Assembly: GCA_034231615.1 (NCBI GenBank)
Contig: CM067315.1
Span: forward strand, 14,991,267-15,055,266
Source of the DNA: Meghimatium bilineatum
Lineage: Eukaryota; Mollusca; Gastropoda; Stylommatophora; Philomycidae
Reading direction: 5' to 3'
DNA length: 64,000 bases
Shown one piece after another: positions 12,701 through 24,700 of the stretch. Every line of letters begins with the position of its first letter. The first letter of the stretch is position 1. The notes below the pieces were generated by a model. That model had not been told where the DNA came from, ran no database searches, and saw only the letters and a list, made by a program, of their open reading frames with translations. A program made the translations under genes and the position numbers.

Positions 12701-15700
12701 CCAGAAAAGCGAGAACAAGAACATTGTATCTCCCTCGACACCTGTAAAGGGTAGAAGAGGAAGGAAAGAAGAAGAAGAGATACATGACGTCCTATGCCAG
12801 TCGGCATGACACATGATGATGATTCTGAAAAAGTAAAGTACAACTGTGTTCAATACAAGTCCTTCAGCACCTACAACATGCTTGGATTACTGTAGACACA
12901 ATTATCATGATTTCATACGAGACAAAAGAAAACTAGTGACAGCTGAAAGTGTCTATGAAGAATACTCAGAGTGTCATTAAGAGATAGAATTAGAAACGAT
13001 AATATCCGACAGATAACCAAAACAATACCAGTATTGGAACACATCAAGAAACAACAGATCAAGTAGTTGTAACACACTTCCAGATCACCAACAGTCAGTA
13101 TGCCATAGATGGCCATGACACATAGAGTGATGTGTCATGAGCTATAAAGCCAGAAACAGATCATGTAAAAGATGGATCACAGAAATCAAAGAGGCTAAGG
13201 GAACAAGCTTACAAACAGCACACAAGAAGGCCATAACCAGAGGTTATGTAAGCATGATGTAGTGTCAACATCAGCAAAGTGCAATGGAGATGGAGAGAGA
13301 AAACACATCTATGTAACCACATTGTAAGGACAGCTGGAGAGGAGATGGGCACCACTAGCTAAACTTTTCACCCACTGAAATACTACAATGGATAATCACA
13401 ATACTGCAGGGGCTGTTGAAGGGGGAAGAAGCAGAGGAGAGCAAATAAAGGCATGGACAGACAACATCAAGGAATGGAAAGGACAAGATATTTCCACACT
13501 CATCCACATCGCTGAGGATAGAATTCGCTGGACTCTGTGTGCTGAAGCATCCAATGTGGTACCCCTATGACCCTGAAGGGTTACGGGTTTATTGATTGAT
13601 GTTTTTAGATATTTGTTTAGTTGCACACCCATCATGGGAAAAAGAAGTAGCACTTTTTAATATATATAATTTTTTATAATAGTTTAAAAAATATTGGAAC
13701 AGGTTCTCTTGAAAATTCAAGGTAGTTCTAGAACTTTGGTCACATATTTTCATAGAAAATTGTGTTCTCTAATCATATTTGGCAAGTTTAAACCTTTAAA
13801 TCTTCAAAACAAGGATTAGGTATGCTGTCAGTAATTGCCATGTTGGCTTTAAATAATTAATATGGCCAAACTAAATATAATAGTTATACTAGCATGAAAC
13901 ATAAGTAAACACACAAATATTTATAGAAAATATAAGAACAAAATGAACTCACCTACTACATATGCAAATATTATCAATAACTTACAAAATTGACATCACA
14001 ATATATCATAATTATACTAAAAGTAATGTTGATATATTATATTTTTGATCAGAACCATTTATGTCAATATAAACATTAAAAAAATCATAAAACAAAACAC
14101 AAAAAGGGAATTTTGATTAAAAGATGCTCCGTCTAAATAAATCATACACTTGGATTGAATAACACAATCTGGAGCCAATTAGTTAACAGACTACAAGACA
14201 ATGTCATGGTTATTCTAATTTCTATTATATTTTTACATTCAATATATTTTACCATTCCTCTTAGACTTGAATCTGCAACAGGTGATCTGTTGCCGTGATA
14301 ATCTGGCCAGACATGAATATTACGTGTGAGATGTGCAACAGTCTGACAATTGTTTTTTACTGCCAATGACTGAAGATGACTATTAAGATACTCATAGACA
14401 TGCAAATCTCTGTTGAAATAAAATAAAAAGACTGCATTAAAAAAATATTCAACTAATATTGACACTAATAAAATTGAACAGAATCAACCTATGAACTTTC
14501 AAGGTGTCCTCTATGTACTCAGTCCCCTTTAGATTATCTGAAAATGCCAACAGCAGAATATTAACATTGTAGTTTCACCAATGATTCTAAATTCACTAGT
14601 AATAGTAATCTTTCACAGGTGACAAAGTGAACAGTCTCAGATTGTGATACCCAACACAATCTAATATTTTTAAAAACGTTTAAAAGTCAAGACGGGGCTT
14701 GATGAAATATAGACATCTATTTTGTTTTTATTTTGTCGTTTTCTGTTGTTTGTCTCTTGAAAAAGGTTCAATTTGAGCCGATACGTGGAGAATTGTCCTG
14801 TTTAGTTTTATTGTATGTTTTTTTATATATACTTTTTAAAATATATTTTTATTAATAGGCTAGGTAAGTGTTTTAGTAACTTGTTTAACTCATTTTGCGT
14901 TACTATTTGTTCATTAGGTTACTGCGGCACCATCCACTTTGTCGGACACCCTCTGACCATTTGGTTATTTATATGAACAGTCTCAGATTTTTGTGTTCTT
15001 GCATCTCTCTGGTGTGTGCAGAGTTTAGAGTGAACAGTCTCAGATTTTTGAGTTCTTGCATCTCTCTGGTGTGTGCAGAGTTTAGAGTGAACAGTCTCAG
15101 ATTTTTGAGTTCTTGCATCTCTCTGGTGTGTGCAGAGTTTAGAGTGAACAGTCTCAGATTTTTGAGTTCTTGCATCTCTCTGGTGTGTGCAGAGTTTAGA
15201 GTGAACAGTCTCAGATTTTTGAGTTCTTGCATCTCTCTGGTGTGTGCAGAGTTTAGAGTGAACAGTCTCAGATTTTTGAGTTCTTGCATCTCTCTGGTGT
15301 GTGCAGAGTTTAGAGTGAACAGTTTCAGACTTTTGAGTTCTTGCATCTCTCTGGTGTGTGCAGAGTTTAGAGTGAACAGTCTCAGATTTTTGAGTTCTTG
15401 CATCTCTCTGGTGTGTGCAGAGTTTAGAGTGAACAGTCTCAGACTTTTGAGTTCTTGCATCTCTCTGGTGTGTGCAGAGTTTAGAGTGAACAGTCTCAGA
15501 CTTTTGAGTTCTTGCATCTCTCTGGTGTGTGCAGAGTTTAGAGTGAACAGTCTCAGACTTTTGAGTTCTTGCATCTCTCTGGTGTGTGCAGAGTTTAAAG
15601 TGAACAGTCTCAGACTTTTGAGTTCTTGCATCTCTCTGGTGTGTGCAGAGTTTAGAGTGAACAGTCTCAGACTTTTGAGTTCTTGCATCTCTCTGGTGTG

Positions 15701-18700
15701 TGCAGAGTTTAGAGTGAACAGTCTCAGACTTTTGAGTTCTTGCATCTCTCTGGTGTGTGCAGAGTTTAGAGTGAACAGTCTCAGACTTTTGAGTTCTTGC
15801 ATCTCTCTGGTGTGTGCAGAGTTTAGAGTGAACAGTCTCAGACTTTTGAGTTCTTGCATCTCTCTGGTGTGTGCAGAGTTTAAAGTGAACAGTCTCAGAC
15901 TTTTGAGTTCTTGCATCTCTCTGGTGTGTGCAGAGTTTAAAGTGAACAGTCTCAGACTTTTGAGTTCTTGCATCTCTCTGGTGTGTGCAGAGTTTAGAGT
16001 GAACAGTCTCAGACTTTTGTGTTCTTGCATCTCTCTGGTGTGTGCAGAGTTTAGAGTGAACAGTCTCAGACTTTTGAGATCTTGCATCTCTCTGGTGTGT
16101 GCAGAGTTTAGAGTGAACAGTCTCAGACTTTTGAGTTCTTGCATCTCTCTGGTGTGTGCAGAGTTTAGAGTGAACAGTCTCAGACTTTTGAGTTCTTGCA
16201 TCTCTCTGGTGTGTGCAGAGTTTAGAGTGAACAGTCTCAGACTTTTGAGTTCTTGCATCTCTCTGGTGTGTGCAGAGTTTAAAGTGAACAGTCTCAGACT
16301 TTTGAGTTCTTGCATCTCTCTGGTGTGTGCAGAGTTTAAAGTGAACAGTTTCAGACTTTTGTGTTGTTGCATCTCTCTGGTGTGTGCAGAGTTTAGAGTG
16401 AACAGTCTCAGACTTTTGAGTTCTTGCATCTCTCTGGTGTGTGCAGAGTTTAGAGTGAACAGTCTCAGACTTTTGTGTTCTTGCATCTCTCTGGTGTGTG
16501 CAGAGTTTAGAGTGAACAGTCTCAGACTTTTGTGTTCTTGCATCTCTCTGGTGTGTGCAGAGTTTAAAGTGAACAGTCTCAGACTTTTGAGTTCTTGCAT
16601 CTCTCTGGTGTGTGCAGAGTTTAGAGTGAACAGTCTCAGACTTTTGAGTTCTTGCATCTCTCTGGTGTGTGCAGAGTTTAGAGTGAACAGTCTCAGACTT
16701 TTGAGTTCTTGCATCTCTCTGGTGTGTGCAGAGTTTAGAGTGAACAGTCTCAGACTTTTGAGTTCTTGCATCTCTCTGGTGTGTGCAGAGTTTAAAGTGA
16801 ACAGTCTCAGACTTTTGAGTTCTTGCATCTCTCTGGTGTGTGCAGAGTTTAGAGTGAACAGTCTCAGACTTTTGAGTTCTTGCATCTCTCTGGTGTGTGC
16901 AGAGTTTAGAGTGAACAGTCTCAGACTTTTGAGTTCTTGCATCTCTCTGGTGTGTGCAGAGTTTAAAGTGAACAGTCTCAGACTTTTGAGTTCTTGCATC
17001 TCTCTGGTGTGTGCAGAGTTTAAAGTGAACAGTTTCAGACTTTTGAGTTCTTGCATCTCTCTGGTGTGTGCAGAGTTTAAAGTGAACAGTCTCAGACTTT
17101 TGAGTTCTTGCATCTCTCTGGTGTGTGCAGAGTTTAGAGTGAACAGTCTCAGACTTTTGAGTTCTTGCATCTCTCTGGTGTGTGCAGAGTTTAGAGTGAA
17201 CAGTCTCAGACTTTTGAGTTCTTGCATCTCTCTGGTGTGTGCAGAGTTTAAAGTGAACAGTCTCAGACTTTTGAGTTCTTGCATCTCTCTGGTGTGTGCA
17301 GAGTTTAAAGTGAACAGTCTCAGACTTTTGAGTTCTTGCATCTCTCTGGTGTGTGCAGAGTTTAAAGTGAACAGTCTCAGACTTTTGAGTTCTTGCATCT
17401 CTCTGGTGTGTGCAGAGTTTAGAGTGAACAGTCTCAGACTTTTGAGTTCTTGCATCTCTCTGGTGTGTGCAGAGTTTAGAGTGAACAGTCTCAGACTTTT
17501 GAGTTCTTGCATCTCTCTGGTGTGTGCAGAGTTTAAAGTGAACAGTCTCAGACTTTTGAGTTCTTGCATCTCTCTGGTGTGTGCAGAGTTTAGAGTGAAC
17601 AGTCTCAGACTTTTGAGTTCTTGCATCTCTCTGGTGTGTGCAGAGTTTAAAGTGAACAGTCTCAGACTTTTGAGTTCTTGCATCTCTCTGGTGTGTGCAG
17701 AGTTTAAAGTGAACAGTCTCAGACTTTTGAGTTCTTGCATCTCTCTGGTGTGTGCAGAGTTTAGAGTGAACAGTCTCAGACTTTTGAGTTCTTGCATCTC
17801 TCTGGTGTGTGCAGAGTTTAAAGTGAACAGTCTCAGACTTTTGTGTTGTTGCATCTCTCTGGTGTGTGCAGAGTTTAAAGTGAACAGTCTCAGACTTTTG
17901 AGTTCTTGCATCTCTCTGGTGTGTGCAGAGTTTAGAGTGAACAGTCTCAGACTTTTGAGTTCTTGCATCTCTCTGGTGTGTGCAGAGTTTAAAGTGAACA
18001 GTTTCAGACTTTTGAGTTCTTGCATCTCTCTGGTGTGTGCAGAGTTTAAAGTGAACAGTCTCAGACTTTTGAGTTCTTGCATCTCTCTGGTGTGTGCAGA
18101 GTTTAAAGTGAACAGTTTCAGACTTTTGAGTTCTTGCATCTCTCTGGTGTGTGCAGAGTTTAAAGTGAACAGTCTCAGACTTTTGAGTTCTTGCATCTCT
18201 CTGGTGTGTGCAGAGTTTAAAGTGAACAGTTTCAGACTTTTGAGTTCTTGCATCTCTCTGGTGTGTGCAGAGTTTAAAGTGAACAGTCTCAGACTTTTGT
18301 GTTCTTGCATCTCTCTGGTGTGTGCAGAGTTTAGAGTGAACAGTCTCAGACTTTTGTGTTCTTGCATCTCTCTGGTGTGTGCAGAGTTTAGAGTGAACAG
18401 TCTCAGACTTTTGAGTTCTTGCATCTCTCTGGTGTGTGCAGAGTTTAGAGTGAACAGTTTCAGACTTTTGTGTTCTTGCATCTCTCTGGTGTGTGCAGAG
18501 TTTAGAGTGAACAGTCTCAGACTTTTGTGTTCTTGCATCTCTCTGGTGTGTGCAGAGTTTAGAGTGAACAGTCTCAGACTTTTGAGTTCTTGCATCTCTC
18601 TGGTGTGTGCAGAGTTTAGAGTGAACAGTTTCAGACTTTTGAGTTCTTGCATCTCTCTGGTGTGTGCAGAGTTTAGAGTGAACAGTCTCAGACTTTTGTG

Positions 18701-21700
18701 TTGTTGCATCTCTCTGGTGTGTGCAGAGTTTAGAGTGAACAGTTTCAGACTTTTGAGTTCTTGCATCTCTCTGGTGTGTGCAGAGTTTAGAGTGAACAGT
18801 CTCAGACTTTTGAGTTCTTGCATCTCTCTGGTGTGTGCAGAGTTTAGAGTGAACAGTCTCAGACTTTTGAGTTCTTGCATCTCTCTGGTGTGTGCAGAGT
18901 TTAAAGTGAACAGTCTCAGACTTTTGAGTTCTTGCATCTCTCTGGTGTGTGCAGAGTTTAGAGTGAACAGTCTCAGACTTTTGAGTTCTTGCATCTCTCT
19001 GGTGTGTGCAGAGTTTAGAGTGAACAGTCTCAGACTTTTGAGTTCTTGCATCTCTCTGGTGTGTGCAGAGTTTAAAGTGAACAGTCTCAGACTTTTGAGT
19101 TCTTGCATCTCTCTGGTGTGTGCAGAGTTTAAAGTGAACAGTTTCAGACTTTTGAGTTCTTGCATCTCTCTGGTGTGTGCAGAGTTTAAAGTGAACAGTC
19201 TCAGACTTTTGAGTTCTTGCATCTCTCTGGTGTGTGCAGAGTTTAGAGTGAACAGTCTCAGACTTTTGAGTTCTTGCATCTCTCTGGTGTGTGCAGAGTT
19301 TAGAGTGAACAGTCTCAGACTTTTGAGTTCTTGCATCTCTCTGGTGTGTGCAGAGTTTAAAGTGAACAGTCTCAGACTTTTGAGTTCTTGCATCTCTCTG
19401 GTGTGTGCAGAGTTTAAAGTGAACAGTCTCAGACTTTTGAGTTCTTGCATCTCTCTGGTGTGTGCAGAGTTTAAAGTGAACAGTCTCAGACTTTTGAGTT
19501 CTTGCATCTCTCTGGTGTGTGCAGAGTTTAGAGTGAACAGTCTCAGACTTTTGAGTTCTTGCATCTCTCTGGTGTGTGCAGAGTTTAGAGTGAACAGTCT
19601 CAGACTTTTGAGTTCTTGCATCTCTCTGGTGTGTGCAGAGTTTAAAGTGAACAGTCTCAGACTTTTGAGTTCTTGCATCTCTCTGGTGTGTGCAGAGTTT
19701 AGAGTGAACAGTCTCAGACTTTTGAGTTCTTGCATCTCTCTGGTGTGTGCAGAGTTTAAAGTGAACAGTCTCAGACTTTTGAGTTCTTGCATCTCTCTGG
19801 TGTGTGCAGAGTTTAAAGTGAACAGTCTCAGACTTTTGAGTTCTTGCATCTCTCTGGTGTGTGCAGAGTTTAGAGTGAACAGTCTCAGACTTTTGAGGTC
19901 TTGCATCTCTCTGGTGTGTGCAGAGTTTAAAGTGAACAGTCTCAGACTTTTGTGTTGTTGCATCTCTCTGGTGTGTGCAGAGTTTAAAGTGAACAGTCTC
20001 AGACTTTTGAGTTCTTGCATCTCTCTGGTGTGTGCAGAGTTTAGAGTGAACAGTCTCAGACTTTTGAGTTCTTGCATCTCTCTGGTGTGTGCAGAGTTTA
20101 AAGTGAACAGTTTCAGACTTTTGAGTTCTTGCATCTCTCTGGTGTGTGCAGAGTTTAAAGTGAACAGTCTCAGACTTTTGAGTTCTTGCATCTCTCTGGT
20201 GTGTGCAGAGTTTAAAGTGAACAGTTTCAGACTTTTGAGTTCTTGCATCTCTCTGGTGTGTGCAGAGTTTAAAGTGAACAGTCTCAGACTTTTGAGTTCT
20301 TGCATCTCTCTGGTGTGTGCAGAGTTTAAAGTGAACAGTTTCAGACTTTTGAGTTCTTGCATCTCTCTGGTGTGTGCAGAGTTTAAAGTGAACAGTCTCA
20401 GACTTTTGTGTTCTTGCATCTCTCTGGTGTGTGCAGAGTTTAGAGTGAACAGTCTCAGACTTTTGTGTTCTTGCATCTCTCTGGTGTGTGCAGAGTTTAG
20501 AGTGAACAGTCTCAGACTTTTGAGTTCTTGCATCTCTCTGGTGTGTGCAGAGTTTAGAGTGAACAGTTTCAGACTTTTGTGTTCTTGCATCTCTCTGGTG
20601 TGTGCAGAGTTTAGAGTGAACAGTCTCAGACTTTTGTGTTCTTGCATCTCTCTGGTGTGTGCAGAGTTTAGAGTGAACAGTCTCAGACTTTTGAGTTCTT
20701 GCATCTCTCTGGTGTGTGCAGAGTTTAGAGTGAACAGTTTCAGACTTTTGAGTTCTTGCATCTCTCTGGTGTGTGCAGAGTTTAGAGTGAACAGTCTCAG
20801 ACTTTTGTGTTGTTGCATCTCTCTGGTGTGTGCAGAGTTTAGAGTGAACAGTTTCAGACTTTTGAGTTCTTGCATCTCTCTGGTGTGTGCAGAGTTTAGA
20901 GTGAACAGTCTCAGACTTTTGAGTTCTTGCATCTCTCTGGTGTGTGCAGAGTTTAGAGTGAACAGTCTCAGATTTTTGAGTTCTTGCATCTCTCTGGTGT
21001 GTGCAGAGTTTAGAGTGAACAGTCTCAGACTTTTGAGTTCTTGCATCTCTCTGGTGTGTGCAGAGTTTAGAGTGAACAGTCTCAGACTTTTGAGTTCTTG
21101 CATCTCTCTGGTGTGTGCAGAGTTTAGAGTGAACAGTCTCAGACTTTTGAGTTCTTGCATCTCTCTGGTGTGTGCAGAGTTTAGAGTGAACAGTTTCAGA
21201 CTTTTGTGTTCTTGCATCTCTCTGGTGTGTGCAGAGTTTAAAGTGAACAGTTTCAGACTTTTGTGTTCTTGCATCTCTCTGGTGTGTGCAGAGTTTAGAG
21301 TGAACAGTCTCAGACTTTTGAGTTCTTGCATCTCTCTGGTGTGTGCAGAGTTTAGAGTGAACAGTTTCAGACTTTTGTGTTGTTGCATCTCTCTGGTGTG
21401 TGCAGAGTTTAGAGTGAACAGTCTCAGACTTTTGCGTTGTTGCATCTCTCTGGTGTGTGCAGAGTTTAAAGTGAACAGTCTCAGACTTTTGAGTTCTTGC
21501 ATCTCTCTGGTGTGTGCAGAGTTTAGAGTGAACAGTCTCAGACTTTTGCGTTGTTGCATCTCTCTGGTGTGTGCAGAGTTTAGAGTGAACAGTCTCAGAC
21601 TTTTGCGTTGTTGCATCTCTCTGGTGTGTGCAGAGTTTAAAGTGAACAGTCTCAGACTTTTGTGTTCTTGCATCTCTCTGGTGTGTGCAGAGTTTAGAGT

Positions 21701-24700
21701 GAACAGTCTCAGACTTTTGAGTTCTTGCATCTCTCTGGTGTGTGCAGAGTTTAGAGTGAACAGTCTCAGACTTTTGAGTTCTTGCATCTCTCTGGTGTGT
21801 GCAGAGTTTAGAGTGAACAGTCTCAGACTTTTGAGTTCTTGCATCTCTCTGGTGTGTGCAGAGTTTAGAGTGAACAGTCTCAGACTTTTGAGTTCTTGCA
21901 TCTCTCTGGTGTGTGCAGAGTTTAGAGTGAACAGTCTCAGACTTTTGCGTTGTTGCATCTCTCTGGTGTGTGCAGAGTTTAGAGTGAACAGTCTCAGACT
22001 TTTGAGTTCTTGCATCTCTCTGGTGTGTGCAGAGTTTAGAGTGAACAGTCTCAGACTTTTGAGTTCTTGCATCTCTCTGGTGTGTGCAGAGTTTAGAGTG
22101 AACAGTCTCAGACTTTTGCGTTGTTGCATCTCTCTGGTGTGTGCAGAGTTTAAAGTGAACAGTCTCAGACTTTTGCGTTGTTGCATCTCTCTGGTGTGTG
22201 CAGAGTTTAGAGTGAACAGTCTCAGACTTTTGAGTTCTTGCATCTCTCTGGTGTGTGCAGAGTTTAGAGTGAACAGTCTCAGACTTTTGCGTTGTTGCAT
22301 CTCTCTGGTGTGTGCAGAGTTTAGAGTGAACAGTCTCAGACTTTTGCGTTGTTGCATCTCTCTGGTGTGTGCAGAGTTTAAAGTGAACAGTCTCAGACTT
22401 TTTAGTTCTTGCATCTCTCTGGTGTGTGCAGAGTTTAAAGTGAACAGTCTCAGACTTTTGCGTTGTTGCATCTCTCTGGTGTGTGCAGAGTTTAGAGTGA
22501 ACAGTCTCAGACTTTTGCGTTGTTGCATCTCTCTGGTGTGTGCAGAGTTTAAAGTGAACAGTCTCAGACTTTTGTGTTCTTGCATCTCTCTGGTGTGTGC
22601 AGAGTTTAGAGTGAACAGTCTCAGACTTTTGAGTTCTTGCATCTCTCTGGTGTGTGCAGAGTTTAGAGTGAACAGTCTCAGACTTTTGTGTTCTTGCATC
22701 TCTCTGGTGTGTGCAGAGTTTAAAGTGAACAGTCTCAGACTTTTGAGTTCTTGCATCTCTCTGGTGTGTGCAGAGTTTAGAGTGAACAGTTTCAGACTTT
22801 TGTGTTCTTGCATCTCTCTGGTGTGTGCAGAGTTTAAAGTGAACAGTCTCAGACTTTTGTGTTCTTGCATCTCTCTGGTGTGTGCAGAGTTTAGAGTGAA
22901 CAGTCTCAGACTTTTGCGTTGTTGCATCTCTCTGGTGTGTGCAGAGTTTAGAGTGAACAGTCTCAGACTTTTGTGTTCTTGCATCTCTCTGGTGTGTGCA
23001 GAGTTTAGAGTGAACAGTCTCAGACTTTTGAGTTCTTGCATCTCTCTGGTGTGTGCAGAGTTTAGAGTGAACAGTCTCAGACTTTTGAGTTCTTGCATCT
23101 CTCTGGTGTGTGCAGAGTTTAGAGTGAACAGTCTCAGACTTTTGCGTTGTTGCATCTCTCTGGTGTGTGCAGAGTTTAGAGTGAACAGTCTCAGACTTTT
23201 GCGTTGTTGCATCTCTCTGGTGTGTGCAGAGTTTAGAGTGAACAGTCTCAGACTTTTGCGTTGTTGCATCTCTCTGGTGTGTGCAGAGTTTAGAATATTT
23301 TTCTTGATAAAGGTTCCAGTAGGACAGACACGTTGATAATTGTCTTTGTTCTATGTTTTATTGTTATTTATTATTATTTTATGTTGATAGTTAGGTATCT
23401 ACAGTAACTTGATTACTTTATTTAGTATTTACCTCATATTTGTCTGGTTACTGTGGCACTTTCCATTTTGTCGGACATTCTCCGATATTTTGGTTACTTA
23501 TATGTGTTAAATCTCGTATAATCACAGCAACTGACAATGTGGTTTGTTTCTCATGACACTGTTGTTTGTGTTAAATCTTGTATAATCACAGCAACTGACA
23601 ATGTGGTTTGAACCAAATAACATTAAAACATTGTTTATGTTTACATTGTGCCACTATTTTATTTGCACCATATGGCCTATTACTTTCACTTTTGACAGAC
23701 ATTTGTGTTTAAGTCTTTCTGATTGAAATACTTGTGATCATCTTGTTTCAAATCCTTGAGGGCTGTTTGACTCAAAGCGGATGTAGAGTGCCATCTTGTA
23801 AGCTGTGTTATACTCCAAATGTAACTTTATCTTAACTTTATTATAGTCTATATGGAGAACATATTTTTTATTTTGTAGTTTATGCAATGATATGTTTTTC
23901 TGATCACCTCCATCCCTATGGAATCAGAATATTATTCTGGGCCTGGTTCTTACCTATAGAACTGTCTGGCTTGGATGGCCTACCAAGAAGAAGCTTCTTT
24001 CATGGAGAAAAGTTGTCAATAAATCACAAAAACGCATGAACTTTGGCAAGAGGTGCTGAATCTTATGACATTGATCAAAATCAATAAAAGACAATGGTGA
24101 ATAGTACAATAGTACTAAGGATATGAAGTTATAGAAATCCATGATTGCTTACGTCAACCTACATGACTCATGCTTACATCAACATACATGACTCATGCTT
24201 ACATCAACCTACATGACTCATGCATATATTCTTCTTCTTCTTCTGCATTCATTCTCAAACTCCTGCAGATTAGCAGGATGTAGTCCGGAGAACGGAATGT
24301 GTTGTGTCATGGTTTACAGCATTGCTGCGATATCTGCGCCTTTCGGCCGGACACATCCGACTTCAGCACGGCTTTGGGTCACTGACCCTATATGAGATGG
24401 GACAGCCAACCCCATCCCATAACCCCCTTAGTCGCGTTTTACAACATGCGTGGAAGGTAAAAAGTGTTGCTATTCTTTACTCCCCTTTCGGGCCCCGGCA
24501 ACACACGGGCGATGCATATATCAGCCTACATAGCTCATGCTTACATCAACCTACATTACTCATGCTTACATCAGTCTACATGACTCATACTTACATCAAC
24601 CTACATAGCTCATGATTACATCAGCCTACATGACTTATGCTTACATCAGCATACATAGCTCATGATTACATCAGCATACATGACTCATGCTTACATCAGC

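Noticed and set aside
14895..23336. A 2,813-residue repetitive protein on the plus strand (and 2,766 residues on minus)
   Set aside because: Both strands are open only because the 57-bp unit is divisible by three and lacks stops in those frames. The array lies in an intron of a well-supported minus-strand gene, and the unique codons at its ends have no domain or signal.
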